This document shows positions 17,333 through 25,883 of a stretch of 64,000 nucleotides of DNA, piece after piece. The stretch's first letter is position 1; every line of letters begins with the position of its first letter. The notes under the pieces were generated by a model that was not told where the DNA came from, did no database searches, and saw only the letters and a program-made list of their open reading frames with translations. A program made the translations under genes and the position numbers. Source of the stretch: Halorubrum rutilum (GTDB lineage: Archaea > Halobacteriota > Halobacteria > Halobacteriales > Haloferacaceae); the NCBI RefSeq assembly GCF_024494565.1, contig NZ_JANHDN010000005.1:62001-126000 (forward strand), given 5' to 3'.

Positions 17333-18808
17333 TCAGTACGACTTCGCGAAGTAGGCGGTCCGCTCGGCGTCCTCGCCGCAGATCGCGCAGGTCTCGTCGC
17401 CGTCGCCGTCGACGAGGGGGTCTTCGTCCTCGAACGGGACCATCACGATCTCGGCGGCCATCGGCTCCTTGATCGGCTCCTCGCACGCCTCGTCGCCGCA
17501 CCACGGCGTCTTCACGTAGCCGCCGTGCTGCCCGAGCGTCCCGAGGATCTCGGCGCGGTCGTCGGCCTCGCGGACCTCGCCGTCGAGCGTCGCCTCGGCG
17601 CTCGCGTACAGCTTCGCGTAGACCTCGTCGAGGTGGTCGCGGACCGTCTCGGCGACCGCCTCCCGATCCTCGACGACGCTCTCGCCGTCGGGGCGATGGA
17701 CGAGCGTGAGCTCGCCGTCCTCGACCTCGTGGGGACCGATCTCGATCCGGAGCGGGATCCCGTTGAGCTCGTGCTCGTTGAACTTGAAGCCGGGGTTGCG
17801 CTCGTCGCGGTCGTCGAGCTCGACGCGGACGCCGGCCTCGTCGAGGTCGTCGGCGACGCCCTCGGCGTACTCCAGCACGTCTTCCTTCGTCTCCTCCTGC
17901 CAGATCGGGACGACGACGACCTGCTCGGGGGCGACGCCCGGCGGGAGCACGAGCCCCTGCTCGTCGGAGTGGGTCATGATCAGCGCGCCGAGCGCGCGCC
18001 ACGAGAGCCCCCACGAGGTCGTGTGCGCGAGCCGCTCCGCCTCGTCCTCGTCGGAGAAGGTGATGTCGAACGCCTCGGCGAACGACTGCCCGAGGTGATG
18101 CGAGGTGCCGGCCTGCACCGACTTCCCGTCGGGCATCAGCGCCTCGACGGTCGTCGTCGTGTCCGCGCCGGGGAACTTGTCGTGGTCGGGCTTCTGCCCC
18201 TTCAGGACCGGGATCGCCAGCAGGTCCTCGTAGACGGACTCGTACTGGTCGAGCCGCGTCAGGGTCTCGTCCCAGGCGCCCTCGCTCGTCGCGTGCGCCG
18301 TGTGGCCCTCCTGCCAGAGGAACTCCTTCGTGCGGAAGAACGGCTTCGTCTCCGTCGCCTCCCAGCGCACGACCGAGCACCACTGGTTCACGCGCAGCGG
18401 GAGGTCGCGGTGGCTCCGGACCCACTGGCTGATGTACGGCGTGATGATCGACTCGGAGGTGGGCCGGACCGCGAGCCGCTCTTCGAGCTCCTTGTTGCCC
18501 GCCTCGGTCACCCACGCCACCTCGGGGTCGAACCCCTCGACGATGTCCTTCTCGCGTTCGAGGTAGGACTCGGGGATGAAGAGGGGGAAGTAGGCGTTCT
18601 GCACGCCGGTGTCCTTGAACTTCGCGTCGAGGAACCCCTGGAGGCGCTCCCAGACGGCGTACGCCCGCGGCCGGGTGACGATGAACCCGCTCATCCCGTC
18701 GGGGCCGTAGTCGGCCAGCCCCGCCTTCCGCACGACCTCGGCGTACCACTCGCCGGTGTTGTGTGACTTGGACTCGGTGATCCCGAGCTCCTGGTCGTCG
18801 TCGCTCAT
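17333..18808 (-). CDS. proS: Proline--tRNA ligase (archaeal/eukaryal type)
   Basis: The 491-residue class II synthetase charges tRNA-Pro in the cytosol. It shows motif 2 (WCSVVRWEATETKPFFRTKEFLWQEGHTAH, spread over about 145-175), TSESI near 117, ALIMTHSDEQGLVLPPGVAP (motif 3 and start of the anticodon domain) and a C-terminal zinc domain ending in Tyr (CGDEACEEPIKEPMA ... CAICGEDAERTAYFAKSY), the hallmark of the type without an editing insert. The start MSDDDQELGI is preferred: the longer in-frame reading runs into the divergent Nudix gene, and a TATA-like TTTTAAG lies 26-32 nt upstream. Confidence 0.95.
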   Translation of the reverse strand: MSDDDQELGITESKSHNTGEWYAEVVRKAGLADYGPDGMSGFIVTRPRAYAVWERLQGFLDAKFKDTGVQNAYFPLFIPESYLEREKDIVEGFDPEVAWVTEAGNKELEERLAVRPTSESIITPYISQWVRSHRDLPLRVNQWCSVVRWEATETKPFFRTKEFLWQEGHTAHATSEGAWDETLTRLDQYESVYEDLLAIPVLKGQKPDHDKFPGADTTTTVEALMPDGKSVQAGTSHHLGQSFAEAFDITFSDEDEAERLAHTTSWGLSWRALGALIMTHSDEQGLVLPPGVAPEQVVVVPIWQEETKEDVLEYAEGVADDLDEAGVRVELDDRDERNPGFKFNEHELNGIPLRIEIGPHEVEDGELTLVHRPDGESVVEDREAVAETVRDHLDEVYAKLYASAEATLDGEVREADDRAEILGTLGQHGGYVKTPWCGDEACEEPIKEPMAAEIVMVPFEDEDPLVDGDGDETCAICGEDAERTAYFAKSY

Positions 18809-18833
18809 TGTCGTGTGAAGGGTCGGTCGCGGG

Positions 18834-18840
18834 CTTAAAA
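18834..18840 (-). promoter_or_regulatory. TATA-like box of proS
   Basis: On the minus strand TTTTAAG lies 26-32 nt before the ATG at 18808, supporting that start codon and a leaderless transcript. Confidence 0.6.
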
Positions 18841-18997
18841 CGTCCGAAGCCGCGCGGGCGGGTCCCCGGCCGCGACACGCCACTCGCCCGGAGCCGCGCC
18901 CCGTCCGGGGTCGCGACGAGCGCGTCGCCCTCGGGCCCCTCTTCAGATCGCCGGAACGCGGAGAAACGTTAACCCCGTCCGGACGCCTACGGTCGAT

Positions 18998-19600
18998 ATG
19001 GACCTGACGGGGCTGCGTCGGCACGCGCCCGAGGAGGTGACTCGGGCGCGCCGCGAGGCGGCCGTGCTCGCGCCCGTCATCGAGCGCGGCGGCGAGGCCC
19101 ACCTGCTGTTCACGAAGCGCGCGGCCCACCTCGGCGAGCACCCCGGACAGATGAGCTTCCCCGGCGGCGGCCGCGAGCCCGTCGACCGGACCCTCACCGA
19201 CACCGCGCTCCGCGAGGCCGACGAGGAGGTCGGGATGCGCCCGGACGAGGTCGACGTCGTCGGGCGGCTCGACGACACGCGCACCTCCTCCGCGTACCGG
19301 ATCCGTCCCTTCGTCGGCGTCGCGCCCGACCGCGAGTACGTCCCCGACGAGTCGGAGGTCGCGGCGGTGGCGGTCCTCCCCGTCGCCGAGCTGACCGACC
19401 CCGCGAACTACGAGTCCGAGCGCCGCCTCGGGCACCCGGAGTACGGCGACCACCGGGTCCACTACTTCCACGTCGGCGGCTACACCGTCTGGGGCGTGAC
19501 GGGTCGGATGGTCGTCCAGCTGCTGGAGCGCACGACCGACTGGCGCGCGCCCGAGGAGGTCGACCGGGTGGTCGGGGCCGACGCCGAGCTCCCGATCTGA
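18998..19600 (+). CDS. Nudix hydrolase, CoA pyrophosphatase type
   Basis: The 200-residue protein has the motif LLFTKRAAHLGEHPGQMSFPGG, the signature preceding the Nudix box in CoA diphosphatases (NudL/Pcd1-like), and the box READEEVGM near residues 67-75 for metal binding. The Glu usually placed before the REUxEE half is not kept, as in other CoA-type members. It likely splits CoA or acyl-CoA into 4'-phosphopantetheine and 3',5'-ADP. It is divergent from proS across about 190 bases. Substrate is inferred. Confidence 0.85.
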   Translation: MDLTGLRRHAPEEVTRARREAAVLAPVIERGGEAHLLFTKRAAHLGEHPGQMSFPGGGREPVDRTLTDTALREADEEVGMRPDEVDVVGRLDDTRTSSAYRIRPFVGVAPDREYVPDESEVAAVAVLPVAELTDPANYESERRLGHPEYGDHRVHYFHVGGYTVWGVTGRMVVQLLERTTDWRAPEEVDRVVGADAELPI

Positions 19601-19655
19601 GGCCGGACCGGTCCCGGATAGCCAGGTTTACCAGGTAGCAGCAAAAGACGCCGGT

Positions 19656-20003
19656 GTGTCGGAACTCGTCGAGACGCTCCGCGGCGTCGACGGCGCCGAG
19701 GCGCGCGTGATCGCCTCCCTCGGCTCCCTCGACTTCGAGGTCGAGTACATCCGGGAAGACGTCGAGTCGCGGTACTCGGGGGGAGACCTCGAATCCGCCT
19801 ACCGGCTGATCATGGCGAATCAGGTCACCGGCGACGAGTTCAAGGACCTCATCGACGAGGCGTTCGAGGCCCAGGCCCTGTTCTTCGAGAACGTCGTCGT
19901 GCTCGTGTCGCCCTCGGCGCGCTACGAGGCCGTCTTCGCGTCGTTCGACCGGACCGAGCCGTTCCCCGTCACCGAACTCATCGACGCCGCCGACCGGCTC
20001 TGA
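19656..20003 (+). CDS. Conserved haloarchaeal protein, function unknown
   Basis: A GTG start gives 115 residues (MSELVETLRGVDGAEARVIASLG...). It is soluble, without cysteines, and predicted as mixed alpha-beta: a first domain with FEVEYIREDVESRYSGGDLESAYRLIM, then a second with VVVLVSPSARYEAVFASFDRTEPFPV. I recall similar proteins in many halobacteria without known role. Codon usage matches neighbours. A short AT-richer stretch (AGGTTTACC) about 25 bases upstream could be its promoter. Confidence 0.7.
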   Translation: MSELVETLRGVDGAEARVIASLGSLDFEVEYIREDVESRYSGGDLESAYRLIMANQVTGDEFKDLIDEAFEAQALFFENVVVLVSPSARYEAVFASFDRTEPFPVTELIDAADRL

Positions 20004-20035
20004 CCGGACCGGACGCGGCCCGGGGACGGCGACCG

Positions 20036-20551
20036 TCACGCGCTCGGTTCGACCGCCAGCCGCAGCGTCACGGGCGCGCCCTCGGCGAGCGCGGCCACGA
20101 GGTCGCGGTCGAGGTCGGCGGCCGCGCCGTCGCCCGCGACGAAGACCGTGCGCTCGTCGTCCGTGTACTCGCTCGTCCGGCCGACCATCGAGCGGTCGTC
20201 GAGCAGCGCGAGCCCGGGGTCGCCCCGCCCGACGATCTCGTCGACGTGCGCGGGGTCCGCGAGGTCCGCGGCGTCCGCCCCCGGCTCTCCGACCGCGAAC
20301 GTCGCCGTGATCGTCGCGGCCGCGTCCCGACACGCCTCGCGGAACTCGGGGGAGAAGTCGCGGGGCGCGCGGTCGGCACCGACGCCGACGATGCAGTCGC
20401 CCGCGGGGGTGAGCCAGTCGTCGGTCGTGAGTTCGACGGTGCTCGCGTGCTCGGCGGTGACGTGCTCGTGGCCGGTCGCGCGGACGACCTCGACGAGGCG
20501 GTCGTCCGCTTCACCGTTCGCGTCGTCAGTCCCCGCGTCTGCGTCGCTCAT
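20036..20551 (-). CDS. DUF371 family protein
   Basis: The 171-residue protein matches the archaeal DUF371 pattern: EVVRATGHEHVTAEHASTVELTTDDWLTPAGDCIVGVGAD, then a middle insert, then DDRSMVGRTSEYTDDERTVFVAGDGAA. The conserved core includes GHxNVTAxHxxTxExT and GDCIxGV. The function is unknown. The N-terminal 16 residues are an acidic extension. It is convergent with the 19656 gene and precedes an amidohydrolase gene with 61 bases between. Confidence 0.85.
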   Translation of the reverse strand: MSDADAGTDDANGEADDRLVEVVRATGHEHVTAEHASTVELTTDDWLTPAGDCIVGVGADRAPRDFSPEFREACRDAAATITATFAVGEPGADAADLADPAHVDEIVGRGDPGLALLDDRSMVGRTSEYTDDERTVFVAGDGAAADLDRDLVAALAEGAPVTLRLAVEPSA

Positions 20552-20612
20552 GCTCGTCGGGTCGGCGCCGGCGCGACAAGTGGCTGCCGTCTCGGCTCGG
20601 GCGGGCGTCGCT

Positions 20613-21443
20613 TCAGATGTCCGCGCCCTCGGCGAGCGCGGGGATCAGCCGGGCGGGGTTCTTGGCGAACACCCGGCGCATCAGGTCCTCAGAGACGTCG
20701 AGGGTGAGCACCTCCATCACCCCGACGTTCGGGTGGACGTCGGGCGCGCCGGAGCCGAAGAGGACGCGGTCCGGGTGCTCCAAGACGCCGCGTTCGAGCA
20801 CTTCCCGGTAGCGGACCGCGCTCGTCTCGACGTAGAGCCGGTCGTACTCGTCGAGCAGGTCGAGCGTCTCGTTCATCAGGTCGGCGTCGAGCGGGTAGCC
20901 GCCGAAGCTCGCGAGCACCACGGGGAGGTCGTAGTCGAGCAGCTCGCGCTCGACGGCGTCGGGCGGGAATTTCCTGCCGGCGTGGACGATGAGGGGGAGG
21001 TCGGCCGCCTCCAGCCGGGCGAGCACGTCCTCGTTCGGGAGCCCGTCGACGTGCGGGACGAGCGTGAACCCGTGGAAGCGGTCGTCGTAGGAGTACTGCT
21101 CGACGTCGTCGGGCCGGGCGTGGTGGTCGTCCCGCTCGGCGCGCAGGTTCCGCACCGCGGCGACGGGGCCGTCGCCCGGATCGCGGGGGCCGTTGAGCCG
21201 GGCGAACGCGACGAACGGCCGGTCGATCGAGAGGCGCGCGACCGCGTTGTTCGCGCGGAGGTAGCTCCGTCCGGACGCGCGGCGGCCGGGGCTCGCGACC
21301 GCGCGCACGACGCCCGCCTGGTGCATCTCGCGCTCTAGCCGCTCGGGGGAGATGTCCCGGCCGTGGGTGGCGACCGAGGACTCGTCCGGGTCGAGCGTCG
21401 CGCGGGTGTCGATGATCCGGAAGTCGTGTTCCAGCCCGAGCAT
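20613..21443 (-). CDS. Amidohydrolase-2-like metal-dependent hydrolase
   Basis: The 276-residue protein folds as a TIM-barrel hydrolase in outline: IIDTRATLD at strand 1, LPLIVHAGRKFP in the middle with the His of the metal site, YVETSAVRY, and VLFGSGAPDVHPNVGVMEV near the end, followed by MRRVFAKNPARLIP, the usual amidohydrolase-2 C-terminus. The first HxH of canonical members is replaced by DTRAT, so metal binding may be reduced or different. The substrate is unknown. Confidence 0.75.
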   Translation of the reverse strand: MLGLEHDFRIIDTRATLDPDESSVATHGRDISPERLEREMHQAGVVRAVASPGRRASGRSYLRANNAVARLSIDRPFVAFARLNGPRDPGDGPVAAVRNLRAERDDHHARPDDVEQYSYDDRFHGFTLVPHVDGLPNEDVLARLEAADLPLIVHAGRKFPPDAVERELLDYDLPVVLASFGGYPLDADLMNETLDLLDEYDRLYVETSAVRYREVLERGVLEHPDRVLFGSGAPDVHPNVGVMEVLTLDVSEDLMRRVFAKNPARLIPALAEGADI

Positions 21444-21574
21444 CTACCGGCCCCTCTCGGGGGATCCGCATGTGCCTGTCGGTCTCACGCGCGCCGGGCC
21501 GACTCGGCTCCCCCGAGCGCGCCGGCGACCCACGCCGAGCGAAGGCCGAAGGGCGACCGCGTCCCCGTCCGGAC

Positions 21575-22042
21575 ATGGAACTCGTCGAAGCGACCGAGGA
21601 CGACCTCGGCGCTCTCGTCGACAGATGGTTCGACCTCGCGACGTCGATGGAACGGTACTCCGAACTGAACGAGGTCGCCTACGCGGACGCGGCGGCGGTC
21701 CCAGACGACGGCTTCCGCGCGCACCTGAACGATCCGTCGGTGACCGACTACCTCGTCGTCGACGGCGACGAGACCGTCGGGTTCGTTACGCTCGAAACGG
21801 GCGAGCGACCCTCCCGACAGCGGGGTCGGTACCTCGAGATCGTGAACCTCGAAATCGACGAAGAGCGTCGGAGTCAGGGGTACGGCACGGCGGTCGTGGA
21901 ACGGGTGACGGAGCTGGCTCGCGACGAGGAGCGCGACTACCTCACCGTCTCGTGCGAGTGGGGCAACGACGACGCGCGACGGTTCTACCGGGACGCGGGG
22001 TTCGAACCCAAGCAGGTGACGTACGCGCGGCCGCTGGAGTGA
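21575..22042 (+). CDS. GNAT family N-acetyltransferase
   Basis: The 155-residue protein has the GNAT fold: DYLVVDGDETVGFVTLETG, then the acetyl-CoA binding motif A LEIVNLEIDEERRSQGYGTAVVERV (RxxGxG/A variant RSQGYG), and a C-terminal DARRFYRDAGFEPKQV. Acetyl transfer to an amine of a protein or small molecule is expected. The start MELVEATEDDLGAL is typical, and the in-frame extension upstream overlaps the divergent gene. Substrate unknown. Confidence 0.85.
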   Translation: MELVEATEDDLGALVDRWFDLATSMERYSELNEVAYADAAAVPDDGFRAHLNDPSVTDYLVVDGDETVGFVTLETGERPSRQRGRYLEIVNLEIDEERRSQGYGTAVVERVTELARDEERDYLTVSCEWGNDDARRFYRDAGFEPKQVTYARPLE

Positions 22043-22090
22043 GCGGGGAGTCGGGACGCCGTCGGCGACGGCCCCTCCTCCCCGCGCCGC

Positions 22091-23278
22091 TCACGGCCCC
22101 GCGGTCGAGACGATCTTCACCACGTCGCCCTCGCTCAGCTCGTGGCCCTCCCCGATCCGCCGCGCGGAGCGCGCGTCGACCGCGTGCAGGTACCCCTCGC
22201 CGATGTCGGTGTGAACCGCGTACGCCAGGTCCGGCGGGGTGGCCCCCGACGGGAGGAGGAAGGCGTCGGGGAGGACGTCGCCCGTCCCGTCCGTCCACTT
22301 CGAGGCGTCCTGTACCGGGTAGACCGTGATCCGGTCGAGCAGGTCGTAGACGGCGGCGTTCAGCGCGGCCTGGACGCCGGTCCCGCCGTGTTCGGCCATC
22401 GCGTCGCGGATCGCGTCGAGCCCCCTGCGCTGCTCCTCGGAGATGTCGCCGCGGACCTCGAAGTCGCCGTCGCCGGGGTCGTAGTCGACGACGCCCGCCT
22501 CGGCCGCCCGGCGCAGCCCCAGTTCGCCGTCGGCGGTCGCCGGGACCACGGGCTTGTCGGTCCCCTCGCGGATCCGGTCGAGCGCGCCCTCCGGCGCGGC
22601 GTCGACCTTGTTGGCGACGACGACGATCGGCTTGGTGCGCCGGCGCGTCGCCCGCGCGAGCGCCTCGCGGTCGCCGTCGCTCCACGCCTTCGGGTCGTCG
22701 GGGTACTCCAGCCCGCGGAGGACGGCCGTCACGTCGCGTTCCGTCGCGCCGAACCCGGTCAGCAGCTCCGCGATCGACGCCTCCAGGTCGAAGTCGGGCG
22801 AGCGCGACTTGCGCTCGACGCCCTCCCAGTTGCGGTCGACGATGCCCGCGAGCCACAGGTCCATCTCCTCCTCGACGAAGTCCACGTCGTCGAGCGGGTC
22901 GTGCGCGCCGACCTCGACCGGCTCGCCCTCGGCGTTCGTCGCCCCGGAGGCGTCGACGACGTTCAGGACGACGTCGGCGTTCGTCAGCTCGTCGAGGAAC
23001 CGGTTGCCGAGCCCCTTCCCCTCGTGGGCGCCCGGCACGAGCCCGGCCACGTCGAGGAGCTCGACCGGGACGTACCGCTTCCCGTCGCGGCAGTTCTCGT
23101 TGCCGCAGCGCTCCTCGCGGTCGAGACAGGGGCACTCGGTCCGGACGTGGGTGACCCCGCGGTTCGCGTCGATCGTCGTGAACGGGTAGTTCGCGACGTC
23201 GACGTCGGCCATCGTCGCGGCCGTGTAGAAGGTGGACTTCCCGGCGTTCGGCTTCCCCGCCAACGCGACCGTGATCAT
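22091..23278 (-). CDS. YchF/Obg-related GTPase with TGS domain
   Basis: The 395-residue protein has G1 GKPNAGKST (residues about 8-16), G3 DVAGLVPGAHEGKG, G4 NKVD and a C-terminal TGS domain (ALNAAVYDLLDRITVYPVQD ... GATPPDLAYAVHTDIGEGYLHAV). This is the archaeal YchF-like type, a ribosome-associated P-loop NTPase. A cysteine-rich insert (CPCLDREERCGNENC) after G2 is typical of the archaeal group. The start at MITVALAG is chosen since the P-loop sits near residue 10 as in relatives. The nucleotide preference (ATP or GTP) is not clear from sequence. Confidence 0.88.
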   Translation of the reverse strand: MITVALAGKPNAGKSTFYTAATMADVDVANYPFTTIDANRGVTHVRTECPCLDREERCGNENCRDGKRYVPVELLDVAGLVPGAHEGKGLGNRFLDELTNADVVLNVVDASGATNAEGEPVEVGAHDPLDDVDFVEEEMDLWLAGIVDRNWEGVERKSRSPDFDLEASIAELLTGFGATERDVTAVLRGLEYPDDPKAWSDGDREALARATRRRTKPIVVVANKVDAAPEGALDRIREGTDKPVVPATADGELGLRRAAEAGVVDYDPGDGDFEVRGDISEEQRRGLDAIRDAMAEHGGTGVQAALNAAVYDLLDRITVYPVQDASKWTDGTGDVLPDAFLLPSGATPPDLAYAVHTDIGEGYLHAVDARSARRIGEGHELSEGDVVKIVSTAGP

Positions 23279-23365
23279 GGTCGTGGGTCGCGGCGCGGCG
23301 GAAAGCGCCTTTCGGTCGGGCGGGCCGCGGTCGACGGTCTCCATGCCGGCGCCCCGGCCGACCGG

Positions 23366-23956
23366 TCACGGGAACTCGACGAGGTCGTCGTCGACGCCCC
23401 GGAGGCTCTCCGCCAGCCGCGACTCCGGCGGCACGGCGTCGAGGAACGCCTCGGAGCCGAACGGGGCGTCCCCGTTGACCGACGCCATCCCGAGGTCGGC
23501 GGGATCGCCGTCGAGCCCCGTGAGGAACGCGACGGTGCGGACCGCCGGAACGTCCTCCACGCGGGCCGCGACGTCGACGGAGCCGTACAGCGACCGGTGC
23601 GTGGCCACGTGGTGGACGCAGGTCGGCGTCGGCGCGAACAGGAGCAGGTAGCGCGCGCCCGGCTCGGTGCGGCCCAGCTTCGGCCGGAGCGCGTGCCGGT
23701 CGTCGGCGTGGAAGTACCGCTCCATCCGCCGGTACTGGCGCAGGACCTCGTTCGCGCCGGTCGCGCGGCGCACGGCCGCGTCGGCCTTGAGCTCGATCAC
23801 GTGGTCGACGCGCTCGGGCGTCCGCAGCCGGACGTAGGCGTCGACGACCCCGCGCCGCCCGTCGGCGTCGTACGGCTCCTCCAGCCGCACCTCGGGGTCG
23901 TCGCGGGCGGCCGCGTAGTGGTCGACGACGCGCGTCGCCAGCTCGTCCTCCCGCAT
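23366..23956 (-). CDS. Conserved haloarchaeal protein with PD-(D/E)XK-nuclease-like motif
   Basis: The 196-residue protein (start MREDELATRVVDHYAAARDD) contains GVVDAYVRL ... VDHVIELKAD, i.e. an Asp then hydrophobic strand then E-x-K, the pattern of the PD-(D/E)XK nuclease fold near residues 35-60. A following helix (GANEVLRQYRRMERYF) with a Q-x-x-x-Y motif fits the same fold. The second half (LLLFAPTPTCVHHVATHRSLYG) is alpha-beta. No genetic context suggests a target. Fold assignment is inference; the protein may be inactive or bind nucleic acid only. Confidence 0.65.
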   Translation of the reverse strand: MREDELATRVVDHYAAARDDPEVRLEEPYDADGRRGVVDAYVRLRTPERVDHVIELKADAAVRRATGANEVLRQYRRMERYFHADDRHALRPKLGRTEPGARYLLLFAPTPTCVHHVATHRSLYGSVDVAARVEDVPAVRTVAFLTGLDGDPADLGMASVNGDAPFGSEAFLDAVPPESRLAESLRGVDDDLVEFP

Positions 23957-24105
23957 ACGTCGCGACCTCGGTGCCGCCGGCGAATAAAGGCGCCGACGGC
24001 GCGGCCGCGGTCCCTCGCTCCGAGGAACCACTTAACCCCTCTGACCGTTCCGACGATCCGGGGCGTAGCAAGAGGTATGTAAGGGTCGAACCCCTACCTC
24101 CGACG

Positions 24106-24636
24106 ATGTCTGACAGACTGAGTAGACGGCGGTACGTCGCCGGAACCGGAGCCGCGCTCGCCCTGGGAACGCTCGCCGGCTGTTCCGGCGGCGGGGGCGG
24201 CGGTGACGGCGGTGACGGGTCGGACGGTTCCGACGGCGGCTCGGGCGGCGCGGGGGAGGCCCTCGACGACGTCCCGAGCGAGATCGACGACTACCTCGCG
24301 GACGCCCGGATGTACGAAGGCACCATCGCCGACTACACCGGTCAGGACGAGGTCACCGTCGCCGTCGGCGCCGGCGACATCGGCTACGCGTTCGATCCCC
24401 CGGCGATCCGAATCGACTCCAGCACGACCGTCGTCTGGGAGTGGACCGGCCAGGGCGGCGCTCACAACGTCGCCTCCGTGGAGGCGTCCGAGTCCGACTT
24501 CAACAGCGGTAACGCGGTCGCCGAGGAGGGAACGACCTTCGAGCAGTCGTTCGACAACACCGGGATCCAGCTCTACCAGTGCACGCCGCACCAGGCGAAC
24601 GGGATGCTCGGCGCCATCGAGGTCGTCGAGGCCTGA
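24106..24636 (+). CDS. Halocyanin-type blue copper lipoprotein
   Basis: The 176-residue protein has a Tat signal (SRRRYVAG), a lipobox LAGC with Cys26 for lipid anchoring, and an acidic Gly/Asp linker. A plastocyanin-like domain follows (about 75-176) with type-1 copper ligands: His in GAHN, Cys and His in YQCTPHQANGM, and the Met. Halocyanins carry single electrons on the outer face of the membrane, to terminal oxidases or denitrification enzymes. A COX4-like oxidase subunit gene lies 850 bases downstream, so a donor role is plausible. Confidence 0.92.
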   Translation: MSDRLSRRRYVAGTGAALALGTLAGCSGGGGGGDGGDGSDGSDGGSGGAGEALDDVPSEIDDYLADARMYEGTIADYTGQDEVTVAVGAGDIGYAFDPPAIRIDSSTTVVWEWTGQGGAHNVASVEASESDFNSGNAVAEEGTTFEQSFDNTGIQLYQCTPHQANGMLGAIEVVEA

Positions 24637-24722
24637 CGCCGGGCCGATCTCGCAGCGGTTCCCGATTTTTCCGACGGCGCCGACACCGACGCCGAGCCGG
24701 ACGGCCGCGGGTCCGGCCCCGA

Positions 24723-25292
24723 CTACGGGAGGAACGACCAGCGCACGTCGACGATCCGGTCGTGCTCGGTCGTCACGGTCGGCCGCGCGAGGTGGTCGTT
24801 CGCGTTGACTCCCGCCTCCGCCAGCCGCGCGAGGGCGTCTTCGAGCGACCGGTCCGATCGCTCGACCGCGGCGTCGCGCTCGTACGGCGCGTCGATCGGC
24901 TCGTCGGGCGCGTTCGCGACGTCGACCTCGTCCGCGAGGGCGGCGCCGATCGCGCGCGGCGGCTGGTGGAAGTGCCAGCCGCGGACCGTGAGGAACAGCC
25001 AGACGTCGCCGTTGATCGCGTGGTACTCCCCGGTGACGCGCGATCCCTCGTGGGCGACGATCCGCGACAGGACCGCGGTCTTCGTCCGGTAGAGGGCGTC
25101 CTTGCGGGCCGAACGGACGTTGCTCTCGGTGACGTCGCCGCGGTCGTAGGCCGCGGTCGCCTCGTCGGCGAACCGCTTCGCGACCTTGTTGACGACGTAC
25201 AGCGATTCGAGCAGGTCGTCCGTCGGTTCGAGCGGGTCCACGGTGAGTCCTCGGTCGGAGGTGTCACCGCCAGTTCGGCGCGTCGACGACAT
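24723..25292 (-). CDS. Conserved haloarchaeal protein, function unknown
   Basis: The 189-residue protein starts MSSTRRTGGDTSDRG and has a helical N-terminal part (TDDLLESLYVVNKVAKRFADEATAAYDRGD) and a beta-rich middle with Trp/His (AINGDVWLFLTVRGWHFHQPP). It ends VDVRWSFLP. No catalytic motif is clear. The start at 25292 is chosen because the in-frame extension runs into the 24-bp tandem repeat of the divergent promoter and reads as a low-complexity RFRDRSVL repeat. The role is unknown. Confidence 0.7.
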   Translation of the reverse strand: MSSTRRTGGDTSDRGLTVDPLEPTDDLLESLYVVNKVAKRFADEATAAYDRGDVTESNVRSARKDALYRTKTAVLSRIVAHEGSRVTGEYHAINGDVWLFLTVRGWHFHQPPRAIGAALADEVDVANAPDEPIDAPYERDAAVERSDRSLEDALARLAEAGVNANDHLARPTVTTEHDRIVDVRWSFLP

Positions 25293-25329
25293 AGGCGTTT
25301 CGGGGGCTCCCGGGGCACGAGCGCGCGCC

Positions 25330-25425
25330 GAAGCGAAAGGCCGAGCGACCACCGAAACGAGGGCCGAGCGATCGCGGAAGCGAAGGACCGAGCGATCGCG
25401 GAAGCGAAGGACCGAGCGATCGCGG
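25330..25425. repeat. 24-bp tandem repeat, four units, upstream of the COX4-like gene
   Basis: Units begin at 25330, 25354, 25378 and 25402. Units 3 and 4 are identical and units 2-4 each contain the self-complementary GCGATCGC. The last unit ends 55 bases before the start codon of the COX4-like gene, so the array may be regulatory. Confidence 0.8.
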
Positions 25426-25480
25426 AACGGGGACCGGATGGTTAATTCTTTAAGCGCACGGACGAAGGTGGTGGCAAGCA

Positions 25481-25756
25481 ATGTCGGACGACTCGCTCAA
25501 ACTCTACACAGCGATATACGTCGCGCTCCTGATCGCGGCGACGCTGAACTTCATTCTCTTCGAGGCCACGTTCATCGAGTTCACGTACGCCCAGGCGCTC
25601 GGCGGGACGCTGGTGATCGCGACGGTCAAGACGCTGCTCATCGTCGCCTACTTCCAGCACCTCCGGTGGGAGAACCGCTCGCTCACCTACGTGATGGCGC
25701 TCGCGCTCGCGCTCACGATGCTACTGATGGCCGCCGCGACCTACTCCATCTCGTAG
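25481..25756 (+). CDS. Cytochrome c oxidase subunit IV-like (COX4/CyoD-type) membrane protein
   Basis: The 91-residue protein has three membrane helices (YTAIYVALLIAATLNFILFE, YAQALGGTLVIATVKTLLIVAYFQHL, LTYVMALALALTMLLMAAATYSI), the size and pattern of prokaryotic COX4 subunits with the conserved KTLLIVAYFQHLRWE. It would be an accessory subunit of the aa3-type oxidase encoded at 28.5-31.8 kb. The promoter region carries a 24-bp tandem repeat. The start MSDDSLKLY is standard. Confidence 0.88.
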   Translation: MSDDSLKLYTAIYVALLIAATLNFILFEATFIEFTYAQALGGTLVIATVKTLLIVAYFQHLRWENRSLTYVMALALALTMLLMAAATYSIS

Positions 25757-25883
25757 CGCAGTCGCCTCCGTTCTCCGGCCCGCTCCGTCTTCCGACCTCC
25801 TCCGTCTCCAGACGCCCCCGATCGATCCGGTAGTTCTGACACGTTCGGACGTGTTTTTTGTGCCCGTGCGCGAAGGGTATCGT

